Below, piece by piece: positions 52,656 through 64,000 of a stretch of 64,000 bases of DNA. The notes under the pieces were generated by a model. The model saw only the letters and a list, made by a program, of their open reading frames with translations. It made no database searches and was not told where the DNA came from. Source of the DNA: Alentia gelatinosa (taxonomy: Eukaryota > Annelida > Polychaeta > Phyllodocida > Polynoidae). How positions within the stretch are numbered: the stretch's first letter is position 1; each line of letters starts with the position of its first letter. The position numbers and the translations under genes were made by a program. The stretch lies in assembly GCA_950022655.1 (NCBI GenBank), contig OX465584.1, positions 5,651,694-5,715,693 of the forward strand, given 5' to 3'.

Positions 52656-54080
52656 ACTAACTCACTGTACAGTATAGAGATATGCATGTGGCCTCTGCTA
52701 CACTGGCCACCAGAGCCACACTACGTTAGCTCTGGTCGGGTTAAATAAGCGGCCGCCTTGAACCAATATTGAATATTGTTTCTTACTCTCCTAATAGATC
52801 TTTAGCACTTATTTGGGAATAATATCATATCATCTCTACTAGCGACTTCGTCGCGTCGTATTTGAGAGGGTGAGGGCTTAGTGGCACCCCCTACTATTAA
52901 TACCTGAAACTATGAATTAGTTCCCAACCATCATTTCATGTGACACCAATCTTACCAACTGTGAAAAACGAAAAACTTTCCTCGGACAGCGGGGAACAAA
53001 ATACTGACTTTCGCATTCCTAACCGGTAGCCCTGCCAACTACTCCACAAAGGTGGGTGCATAGACTGGACCAAATACTTAGTGCAGTGGTGGGTGGGGGG
53101 AATCAGCAGAGTTTTGAAAGGGCTACCAGCGAAACTTGAGATCTCATTGGTTTCTCATGAGAAAAGTAAATCAGAAAACTACAATACTAAACTTTGATTT
53201 CGGTATGGCTTGAATTGAATCTTAAGAGAAAAAGCATGCATGTCTATCGACCTAGAAAAAAGAAGAGCAGGTTCGAATTCCACCACACACGAGAATCTCA
53301 CTCTCGTGGCCCTTCAGTCTCCAAGCCTAAGTTTGGTTCACTATGTCTCTATGTGCGGGAAGATCTCCAAGCGGATTCGACGGAATTAAATATAGTAGGT
53401 AATCAACATGTGTAGCTCTTTGAAGAATGTCATATACATGTAGATTTGTAAAGTAATTGTCGGAAATTCTACTTTCACATATAGATCTTTTTATATTCAA
53501 ACATATAGTACTGCATATTTTTTTTTTTTTTTTATAATTTTGAGTTTTTAATACAATCATCTATCACTCATACCATCAGCTTGTCTGTACTCATCACTTA
53601 TCATCAATAAACTTTTAATTGAAACGGAATGACTCAGGTTTTGTGTGGCTAGTATCCATCATACTGTTATAATATTGTTATATTATTAATATCTAAATAA
53701 AAAAACTAGCACGACGACCCCCAATTATTAAATTTGATATGTGTTCTACAATACTTGGAGATCTTCATATTCAATTTTCAAGAAATTGCCATGGGTTCTA
53801 ATCTAAAAGGAAAATTGTCATTTATTCCTTTGATTAATTAGAACCGCAAAGACAAATGATGAATTTTATGAATATCAATAATTATTAGACTCAAATAGAA
53901 TAATGTTCATATGAGAAAATTCTCTCATCTTAACTAATACAAGTCAAAACACCAGTTTTACATGGGCAAAGTTTTATTCAATAGGAATAGCATTGCAGTT
54001 GTAAAAGCAATACAAAAAAAAAACATGTCATGTTTTACATGAATGAACCCATCTTGTAGCTTTTTCAAAACTCCGCTGAT
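52656..54080 (+). repeat. Broken edge unit of the 1606-bp satellite, carrying two insertions
   Basis: 52656-52845 and 53402-53517 match the last part of the satellite unit (55377-55566 and 55557-55673). They are split by F7 copy 2 (52846-53401). A second non-satellite block (53518-54080) contains F8 copy 3 and the start of a tRNA-like SINE, then the regular array begins. To the left of 52656 the similarity stops abruptly. Confidence 0.8.
52957..53129 (-). mobile_element. tRNA-like SINE copy inserted in F7
   Basis: It is the reverse complement of 54064-54240, imperfectly: ACCAAATACTTAGTG.AGTGGTGGGT, then GGGAATCAGCAGAGTTTTGAAA, with a diverged tRNA-like part (GGTAGCCCTGCCAACTACTCCAC). The F7 copy at 1262 lacks this segment and is continuous across the site. 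Confidence 0.55.
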
Positions 54081-54240
54081 TCCCCAACCCACCACCACAC
54101 TAAGTATTTGACCCATGTCATACATCTAGCACTATGGAGCAGTCAACAAAGTGTTGGGCTAGGGATGCAGGTGTAGGGAGTTCGATCCCCATGTTGGCCT
54201 TGGCTTTTCGTTTTTTGGTATATTTTACTGTACAAAAAAG
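54064..54240 (+). mobile_element. tRNA-derived SINE-like segment, founder of the segment in every satellite unit
   Basis: GGAGCAGTCAACAAAGTGTT, GGGCTAGGGATGCAGG and AGTTCGATCCCC resemble a tRNA with A- and B-box internal promoter elements, but a clean cloverleaf does not form. It recurs every 1606 bp (about 55735, 57341, 58947, 60553, 62159, 63765). The B box is damaged in one unit (AGTTCGCTTCCC near 60605). It is not a functional tRNA gene. Confidence 0.5.
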
Positions 54241-57200
54241 ATCTGACTGGCGATCGCTGACATAACCTAAAGGTTTATGAAAAGGATCTAACTACGTGGA
54301 ATAACATACATATTCCAAAATGGGCAAAACAAGACAAAAATCGTCTTCGCAGGTCGATCCAAGCGCACCTGTACAAGTTACGCACTCTCCATTCACATTC
54401 TCACTCCATTGAGAGCATGGGGATTGTAGCTAAACCTCTGCAAGGAAGAGTGATACTATGCTTCATACAGTATCCGCTAGATGGCGCTCCAAACCCAATT
54501 CTAAACCTTTTTTACCATATTTTCCTGTGTATGAGTTAAATCAAGTGTCCCATAAATGTTTACGGTTTGATTGAAACAAGACTATTATCATCACTTCGGG
54601 AAAGTTGTTCTACTATGACTCAACCATTACCTGTTTCAGTTGTGTGTTTATTTATTGAGAAATACAGATTTAGAGACTGACATTTACTGAAGAGAGAGAA
54701 ATCTCTCAACTTCAAAAATTATTTCCTAAGGCGTGGTTAGTCACAGGTCATCAAACATCCATCAGAATTGAACATCTATATCTTGTTTAATGATGACTAA
54801 AGTATCATTGCGATACTTTCAAGCTGAATATGTTTTTTATTGATTTTAAGAAAATTGGAGAATTTGTTTTTATCAGCTTCGTCTAAAAAATTAATAACAC
54901 CAAATATATACCATGCTGAACAAAATTTTAAACAAGATCTGAAAGCCAACATATATAGCTATCATTTAATTCTTTAGTTATGTCTCTATTTTGTTTTATA
55001 AGTAAATGACACAACTCCAAAGATTTGACCTAGTTTTACCATTTTTCAAAATCAATAATTTTCGATTTTCTTACATTAAATCACGTCATATACATATCAA
55101 CTGGTATGGATGAGTCCAGCTTAAAACGCTCGATCCACCTGTGAAAAAATCATTCAGAAATTCCCATCCGTTCCGGAGATATTTGAAAAAATATGATCTC
55201 AAGAGAGTGAGAGATTTGACCTAGATTCAGCCTCAACTTTTTCCGCTGGTCCGTTTTCGATTTTGCCAATGCGTACTCGGGTACCAGATTCAGTTTTTAC
55301 TGGATTCTCAGTTGAGCTCTGACTTAGCTGTGAAGCCTCATGCCCGACTTTGACACCAGGGGTCTCTACTGGTACTAACTCACTGTACAGTATAGAGATA
55401 TGCATGTGGCCTCTGCTACACTGGCCACCAGAGCCACACTACGTTAGCTCTGGTCGGGTTAAATAAGCGGCCGCCTTGAACCAATATTGAATTTTGTCTC
55501 TTACTCTCCTAATAGGTCTTTAGCACTGATTTGGGAATAATATCATATCATCTCTATCAACATGTCTAGCTCTTTGAAGAATGTCATATACATGTAGATT
55601 TGTAAAGTAATTGTCGGAAATTCTACTTTCACATATAGATCTTTTTATATTCAAACATATAGTACTGAATATTTATTTTATTATATTCCCCAACCCACCA
55701 CCACACTAAGTATTTGACCCATGTCACCCATCTAGCACTATGGAGCAGTCAACAAAGTGTTGGCCTAGGGATGCAGGTGTAGGGAGTTCGATCCCCATGT
55801 TGGCCTTGGCTTTTCGTTTTTTGGTATATTTTACTGTACAAAAAAGATCTGACTGGCGATCGCTGACATAACCTAAAGGTTTATGAAAAGGATCTAACTA
55901 CGTGGAATAACATACATATTCCAAAATGGGCAAAACAAGACAAAAATCGTCTTCGCAGGTCGATCCAAGCGCACCTGTACAAGTTACGCACTCTCCATTC
56001 ACATTCTCACTCCATTGAGAGCATGGGGATTGTAGCTAAACCTCTGCAAGGGAGAGTGATACTATGCTTCACACAGTATCCGCTAGATGGCGCTCCAAAC
56101 CCAATTCTAAACCTTTTTTACCATATTTTTCTGTGTATGAGTTAAATCAAGTGTCCCATAAATGTTTACGGTTTGATTGAAACAAGACTATTATCATCAC
56201 TTCGGGAAAGTTGTTCTACTATGACTCAACCATTACCTGTTTCAGTTGTGTGTTTATTTATTGAGAAATACAGATTTAGAGACTGACATTTACTGAAGAG
56301 AGAGAAATCTCTCAACTTCAAAAATTATTTCCTAAGGCGTGGTTAGTCACAGGTCATCAAACATCCATCAGAATTGAACATCTATATCTTGTTTAATGAT
56401 GACTAAAGTATCATTGCGATACTTTCAAGCTGAATGTGTTTTTTATTGATTTTAAGAAAATTGGAGAATTTGTTTTTATCAGCTTCGTCTAAAAAATTAA
56501 TAACACCAAATATATACCATGCTGAACAAAATTTTAAACAAGATCTGAAAGCCAACATATATAGCTATCATTTAATTCTTTAGTTATGTCTCTATTTTGT
56601 TTTATAAGTAAATGACACAACTCCAAAGATTTGACCTAGTTTTACCATTTTTCAAAATCAATAATTTTCGATTTTCTTACATTAAATCACGTCATATACA
56701 TATCAACTGGTATGGATGAGTCCAGCTTAAAACGCTCGATCCACCTGTGAAAAAATCATTCAGAAATTCCCATCCGTTCCGGAGATATTTGAAAAAATAT
56801 GATCTCAAGAGAGTGAGAGATTTGACCTAGATTCAGCCTCAACTTTTTCCGCTGGTCCGTTTTCGATTTTGCCAATGCGTACTCGGGTACCAGATTCAGT
56901 TTTTACTGGATTCTCAGTTGAGCTCTGACTTAGCTGTGAAGCCTCATGCCCGACTTTGACACCAGGGGTCTCTACTGGTACTAACTCACTGTACAGTATA
57001 GAGATATGCATGTGGCCTCTGCTACACTGGCCACCAGAGCCACACTACGTTAGCTCTGGTCGGGTTAAATAAGCGGCCGCCTTGAACCAATATTGAATTT
57101 TGTCTCTTACTCTCCTAATAGGTCTTTAGCACTGATTTGGGAATAATATCATATCATCTCTATCAACATGTCTAGCTCTTTGAAGAATGTCATATACATG

Positions 57201-60200
57201 TAGATTTGTAAAGTAATTGTCGGAAATTCTACTTTCACATATAGATCTTTTTATATTCAAACATATAGTACTGAATATTTATTTTATTATATTCCCCAAC
57301 CCACCACCACACTAAGTATTTGACCCATGTCACCCATCTAGCACTATGGAGCAGTCAACAAAGTGTTGGCCTAGGGATGCAGGTGTAGGGAGTTCGATCC
57401 CCATGTTGGCCTTGGCTTTTCGTTTTTTGGTATATTTTACTGTACAAAAAAGATCTGACTGGCGATCGCTGACATAACCTAAAGGTTTATGAAAAGGATC
57501 TAACTACGTGGAATAACATACATATTCCAAAATGGGCAAAACAAGACAAAAATCGTCTTCGCAGGTCGATCCAAGCGCACCTGTACAAGTTACGCACTCT
57601 CCATTCACATTCTCACTCCATTGAGAGCATGGGGATTGTAGCTAAACCTCTGCAAGGGAGAGTGATACTATGCTTCACACAGTATCCGCTAGATGGCGCT
57701 CCAAACCCAATTCTAAACCTTTTTTACCATATTTTTCTGTGTATGAGTTAAATCAAGTGTCCCATAAATGTTTACGGTTTGATTGAAACAAGACTATTAT
57801 AATCACTTCGGGAAAGTTGTTCTACTATGACTCAACCATTACCTGTTTCAGTTGTGTGTTTATTTATTGAGAAATACAGATTTAGAGACTGACATTTACT
57901 GAAGAGAGAGAAATCTCTCAACTTCAAAAATTATTTCCTAAGGCGTGGTTAGTCACAGGTCATCAAACATCCATCAGAATTGAACATCTATATCTTGTTT
58001 AATGATGACTAAAGTATCATTGCGATACTTTCAAGCTGAATGTGTTTTTTATTGATTTTAAGAAAATTGGAGAATTTGTTTTTATCAGCTTCGTCTAAAA
58101 AATTAATAACACCAAATATATACCATGCTGAACAAAATTTTAAACAAGATCTGAAAGCCAACATATATAGCTATCATTTAATTCTTTAGTTATGTCTCTA
58201 TTTTGTTTTATAAGTAAATGACACAACTCCAAAGATTTGACCTAGTTTTACCATTTTTCAAAATCAATAATTTTCGATTTTCTTACATTAAATCACGTCA
58301 TATACATGTCAACTGGTATGGATGAGTCCAGCTTAAAACGCTCGATCCACCTGTGAAAAAATCATTCAGAAATTCCCATCCGTTCCGGAGATATTTGAAA
58401 AAATATGATCTCAAGAGAGTGAGAGATTTGACCTAGATTCAGCCTCAACTTTTTCCGCTGGTCCGTTTTCGATTTTGCCAATGCGTACTCGGGTACCAGA
58501 TTCAGTTTTTACTGGATTCTCAGTTGAGCTCTGACTTAGTTGTGAAGCCTCATGCCCGACTTTGACACCAGGGGTCTCTACTGGTACTAACTCACTGTAC
58601 AGTATAGAGATATGCATGTGGCCTCTGCTACACTGGCCACCAGAGCCACACTACATTAGCTCTGGTCGGGTTAAATAAGCGGCCGCCTTGAACCAATATT
58701 GAATATTGTTTCTTACTCTCCTAATAGGTCTTTAGCACTGATTTGGGAATAATATCATATCATCTCTATCAACATGCCTAGCTCTTTGAAGAATGTCATA
58801 TACATGTAGATTTGTAAAGTAATTGTCGGAAATTCTACTTTCACATATAGATCTTTTTATATTCAAACATATAGTACTGAATATTTATTTTATTATATTC
58901 CCCAACCCACCACCACACTAAGTATTTGACCCATGTCACCCATCTAGCACTATGGAGCAGTCAGCAATGTGTTGGTCTAGGGATGCAGGTGTAGGGAGTT
59001 CGATCCCCATGTTGGCCTCGGCGTTTCGTTTTTTGGTATATTTTACTGTACAAAAAAGATCTGACTGGCGATCGCTGACATAACCTAAAGGTTTATGAAA
59101 AGGATCTAACTACGTGGAATAACATACATATTCCAAAATGGGCAAAACAAGACAAAAATCGTCTTCGCAGGTCGATCCAAGCGCACCTGTACAAGTTACG
59201 CACTCTCCATTCACATTCTCACTCCATTGAGAGCATGGGGATTGTAGCTAAACCTCTGCAAGGGAGAGTGATACTATGCTTCATACAGTATCCGCTAGAT
59301 GGCGCTCCAAACCCAATTCTAAACCTTTTTTACCATATTTTCCTGTGTATGAGTTAAATCAAGTGTCCCATAAATGTTTACGGTTTGATTGAAACAAGAC
59401 TATTATCATCACTTCGGGAAAGTTGTTCTACTATGACTCAACCATTACCTGTTTCAGTTGTGTGTTTATTTATTGAGAAATACAGATTTAGAGACTGACA
59501 TTTACTGAAGAGAGAGAAATCTCTCAACTTCAAAAATTATTTCCTAAGGCGTGGTTAGTCACAGGTCATCAAACATCCATCAGAATTGAACATCTATATC
59601 TTGTTTAATGATGACTAAAGTATCATTGCGATACTTTCAAGCTGAATGTGTTTTTTATTGATTTTAAGAAAATTGGAGAATTTGTTTTTATCAGCTTCGT
59701 CTAAAAAATTAATAACACCAAATATATACCATGCTGAACAAAATTTCAAACAAGATCTGAAAGCCAACATTTATAGCTATCATTTAATTCTTTAGTTATG
59801 TCTCTATTTTGTTTTATAAGTAAATGACACAACTCCAAAGATTTGACCTAGTTTTACCATTTTTCAAAATCAATAATTTTCGATTTTCTTACATTAAATC
59901 ACGTCATATACATATCAACTGGTATGGATGAGTCCAGCTTGAAACGCTCGATCAACCTGTGAAAAAATCATTCAGAAATTCCCATCCGTTCCGGAGATAT
60001 TTGAAAAAATATGATCTCAAGAGAGTGAGAGATTTGACCTAGATTCAGCCTCAACTTTTTCCGCTGGTCCGTTTTCGATTTTGCCAATGCGTACTCGGGT
60101 ACCAGATTCAGTTTTTACTGGATTCTCAGTTGAGCTCTGACTTAGCTGTGAAGCCTCATGCCCGACTTTGACACCAGGGGTCTCTACTGGTACTAACTCA

Positions 60201-63200
60201 CTGTACAGTATAGAGATATGCATGTGGCCTCTGCTACACTGGCCACCAGAGCCACACTACATTAGCTCTGGTCGGGTTAAATAAGCGGCCGCCTTGAACC
60301 AATATTGAATATTGTTTCTTACTCTCCTAATAGGTCTTTAGCACTGATTTGGGAATAATATCATATCATCTCTATCAACATGCCTAGCTCTTTGAAGAAT
60401 GTCATATACATGTAGATTTGTAAAGTAATTGTCGGAAATTCTACTTTCACATATAGATCTTTTTATATTCAAACATATAGTACTGAATATTTATTTTATT
60501 ATATTCCCCAACCCACCACCACACTAAGTATTTGACCCATGTCACCCATCTAGCACTATGGAGCAGTCAGCAAAGTGTTGGGCTAGGGATGCAGGTGTAG
60601 GGAGTTCGCTTCCCATGTTGGCCTCGGCGTTTCGTTTTTTGGTATATTTTACTGTACAAAAAAGATCTGACTGGCGATCGCTGACATAACCTAAAGGTTT
60701 ATGAAAAGGATCTAACTACGTGGAATAACATACATATTCCAAAATGGGCAAAACAAGACAAAAATCGTCTTCGCAGGTCGATCCAAGCGCACCTGTACAA
60801 GTTACGCACTCTCCATTCACATTCTCACTCCATTGAGAGCATGGGGATTGTAGCTAAACCTCTGCAAGGGAGAGTGATACTATGCTTCATACAGTATCCG
60901 CTAGATGGCGCTCCAAACCCAATTCTAAACCTTTTTTACCATATTTTCCTGTGTATGAGTTAAATCAAGTGTCCCATAAATGTTTACGGTTTGATTGAAA
61001 CAAGACTATTATCATCACTTCGGGAAAGTTGTTCTACTATGACTCAACCATTACCTGTTTCAGTTGTGTGTTTATTTATTGAGAAATACAGATTTAGAGA
61101 CTGACATTTACTGAAGAGAGAGAAATCTCTCAACTTCAAAAATTATTTCCTAAGGCGTGGTTAGTCACAGGTCATCAAACATCCATCAGAATTGAACATC
61201 TATATCTTGTTTAATGATGACTAAAGTATCATTGCGATACTTTCAAGCTGAATGTGTTTTTTATTGATTTTAAGAAAATTGGAGAATTTGTTTTTATCAG
61301 CTTCGTCTAAAAAATTAATAACACCAAATATATACCATGCTGAACAAAATTTCAAACAAGATCTGAAAGCCAACATTTATAGCTATCATTTAATTCTTTA
61401 GTTATGTCTCTATTTTGTTTTATAAGTAAATGACACAACTCCAAAGATTTGACCTAGTTTTACCATTTTTCAAAATCAATAATTTTCGATTTTCTTACAT
61501 TAAATCACGTCATATACATATCAACTGGTATGGATGAGTCCAGCTTGAAACGCTCGATCAACCTGTGAAAAAATCATTCAGAAATTCCCATCCGTTCCGG
61601 AGATATTTGAAAAAATATGATCTCAAGAGAGTGAGAGATTTGACCTAGATTCAGCCTCAACTTTTTCCGCTGGTCCGTTTTCGATTTTGCCAATGCGTAC
61701 TCGGGTACCAGATTCAGTTTTTACTGGATTCTCAGTTGAGCTCTGACTTAGCTGTGAAGCCTCATGCCCGACTTTGACACCAGGGGTCTCTACTGGTACT
61801 AGCTCACTGTACAGTATAGAGATATGCATGTGGCCTCTGCTACACTGGCCACCAGAGCCACACTACATTAGCTCTGGTCGGGTTAAATAAGCGGCCGCCT
61901 TGAACCAATATTGAATATTGTTTCTTACTCTCCTAATAGGTCTTTAGCACTGATTTGGGAATAATATCATATCATCTCTATCAACATGCCTAGCTCTTTG
62001 AAGAATGTCATATACATGTAGATTTGTAAAGTAATTGTCGGAAATTCTACTTTCACATATAGATCTTTTTATATTCAAACATATAGTACTGAATATTTAT
62101 TTTATTATATTCCCCAACCCACCACCACACTAAGTATTTGACCCATGTCACCCATCTAGCACTATGGAGCAGTCAGCAAAGTGTTGGGCTAGGGATGCAG
62201 GTGTAGGGAGTTCGATCCCCATGTTGGCCTCGGCGTTTCGTTTTTTGGTATATTTTACTGTACAAAAAAGATCTGACTGGCGATCGCTGACATAACCTAA
62301 AGGTTTATGAAAAGGATCTAACTACGTGGAATAACATACATATTCCAAAATGGGCAAAACAAGACAAAAATCGTCTTCGCAGGTCGATCCAAGCGCACCT
62401 GTACAAGTTACGCACTCTCCATTCACATTCTCACTCCATTGAGAGCATGGGGATTGTAGCTAAACCTCTGCAAGGGAGAGTGATACTATGCTTCATACAG
62501 TATCCGCTAGATGGCGCTCCAAACCCAATTCTAAACCTTTTTTACCATATTTTCCTGTGTATGAGTTAAATCAAGTGTCCCATAAATGTTTACGGTTTGA
62601 TTGAAACAAGACTATTATCATCACTTCGGGAAAGTTGTTCTACTATGACTCAACCATTACCTGTTTCAGTTGTGTGTTTATTTATTGAGAAATACAGATT
62701 TAGAGACTGACATTTACTGAAGAGAGAGAAATCTCTCAACTTCAAAAATTATTTCCTAAGGCGTGGTTAGTCACAGGTCATCAAACATCCATCAGAATTG
62801 AACATCTATATCTTGTTTAATGATGACTAAAGTATCATTGCGATACTTTCAAGCTGAATGTGTTTTTTATTGATTTTAAGAAAATTGGAGAATTTGTTTT
62901 TATCAGCTTCGTCTAAAAAATTAATAACACCAAATATATACCATGCTGAACAAAATTTCAAACAAGATCTGAAAGCCAACATTTATAGCTATCATTTAAT
63001 TCTTTAGTTATGTCTCTATTTTGTTTTATAAGTAAATGACACAACTCCAAAGATTTGACCTAGTTTTACCATTTTTCAAAATCAATAATTTTCGATTTTC
63101 TTACATTAAATCACGTCATATACATATCAACTGGTATGGATGAGTCCAGCTTGAAACGCTCGATCAACCTGTGAAAAAATCATTCAGAAATTCCCATCCG

Positions 63201-64000
63201 TTCCGGAGATATTTGAAAAAATATGATCTCAAGAGAGTGAGAGATTTGACCTAGATTCAGCCTCAACTTTTTCCGCTGGTCCGTTTTCGATTTTGCCAAT
63301 GCGTACTCGGGTACCAGATTCAGTTTTTACTGGATTCTCAGTTGAGCTCTGACTTAGCTGTGAAGCCTCATGCCCGACTTTGACACCAGGGGTCTCTACT
63401 GGTACTAACTCACTGTACAGTATAGAGATATGCATGTGGCCTCTGCTACACTGGCCACCAGAGCCACACTACATTAGCTCTGGTCGGGTTAAATAAGCGG
63501 CCGCCTTGAACCAATATTGAATATTGTTTCTTACTCTCCTAATAGGTCTTTAGCACTGATTTGGGAATAATATCATATCATCTCTATCAACATGCCTAGC
63601 TCTTTGAAGAATGTCATATACATGTAGATTTGTAAAGTAATTGTCGGAAATTCTACTTTCACATATAGATCTTTTTATATTCAAACATATAGTACTGAAT
63701 ATTTATTTTATTATATTCCCCAACCCACCACCACACTAAGTATTTGACCCATGTCACCCATCTAGCACTATGGAGCAGTCAGCAAAGTGTTGGGCTAGGG
63801 ATGCAGGTGTAGGGAGTTCGATCCCCATGTTGGCCTCGGCGTTTCGTTTTTTGGTATATTTTACTGTACAAAAAAGATCTGACTGGCGATCGCTGACATA
63901 ACCTAAAGGTTTATGAAAAGGATCTAACTACGTGGAATAACATACATATTCCAAAATGGGCAAAACAAGACAAAAATCGTCTTCGCAGGTCGATCCAAGC
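54081..64000 (+). repeat. Satellite array, 1606-bp unit, open at the right edge
   Basis: Units start at 54081, 55687, 57293, 58899, 60505, 62111 and 63717 (partial); the spacing is exactly 1606. Differences are a few per hundred or less. Units 1-3 share one set of variants (CTTAAAACGCTCGATCCACC) and units 4-6 another (CTTGAAACGCTCGATCAACC), with the switch inside unit 3. Each unit holds a tRNA-like segment, a 30-codon frame from ATGGGCAAAACAAG, a 68-codon minus-strand frame, the box CTACACTGGCCACCAGAGC and a NotI-type site GCGGCCGC. No known transposon protein is present. Confidence 0.95.
55199..55405 (-). other. 68-codon frame conserved in every satellite unit (first of six)
   Basis: Identical 68-residue frames lie at 56805-57011, 58411-58617, 60017-60223, 61623-61829 and 63229-63435. 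The product is polar (Ser, Glu, Lys, Val) with no membrane or catalytic motif, beginning MHISILYSELVPVETPG. The segment is more GC-rich than the rest of the unit, so it may derive from a captured exon. Conservation of the frame is expected from the near-identity of the units and is not by itself evidence for translation. Confidence 0.25.

Noticed and set aside
54125..54205. Possible functional tRNA gene in each satellite unit
   Set aside because: The A- and B-box-like segments are present, but the acceptor stem and anticodon arm do not pair properly, and one unit has a damaged B box. A SINE head is the better reading.

Overview
This is animal nuclear DNA: AT-rich, with no operons. Two multi-exon genes have clean GT-AG introns, many families of short inverted-repeat transposons are present, and a satellite array runs off the right edge. 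The lineage cannot be fixed from sequence alone. The style of the intronless rhodopsin-class receptor and the dense short DNA transposons suggest a marine invertebrate, perhaps a mollusc (low confidence).

The window carries two tandem, same-strand paralogues of a prostaglandin reductase 1 / leukotriene B4 12-hydroxydehydrogenase-type enzyme (PTGR1-like, zinc-free MDR family). Copy A spans 8647-26572 and copy B spans 34396-47551. Each has nine coding exons with identical phases, and exons 1-8 have identical lengths. I joined them by hand from splice sites and reading frame: A gives 331 residues and B gives 338. B lost the ancestral stop codon and reads seven codons further. An 85-bp 5' leader is conserved between them without gaps, so the promoter-proximal region was duplicated too. 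Between the copies, on the minus strand, lies an intact single-exon seven-transmembrane receptor (30501-31514). A fourth candidate is a GC-rich minus-strand first coding exon (49248-49400) that encodes a membrane anchor and ends in a perfect splice donor.

Introns and intergenic DNA are mostly mobile-element debris. I use local labels. F1: ends GGGCCCTGTTTTTTAGTCA. F2: ends GGGACCCGTTTCAATAG with a 22-bp palindrome. F3: ends near GGTGGAATACA. F4: carries the motif GTGGACAGGCGGCT. F5: ends TTATCCTACCCC, with hairpins. F6 to F8: dispersed repeats without clear ends. F10: ends ATTCCTATATAC. F14: ends GGCC(A/T)CTAAAA. F17: ends GGGACCTGTTTCACTAG. There are also two LINE reverse-transcriptase remnants. 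Several insertions are nested, and one has its undisturbed sibling in the window.

Right of copy B the DNA becomes tandem: a 38-bp minisatellite whose unit contains the splice donor of the neighbouring exon (47895-49247), a 63-72-bp minisatellite (50190-50870), a roughly 73-bp repeat (52127-52375), then a satellite with a 1606-bp unit (54081 to the end, just over six units). The satellite is preceded by a broken, insertion-bearing founder-like unit (52656-54080). The satellite unit contains a tRNA-like segment and shares a 19-bp box with the F1 and F2 transposons.
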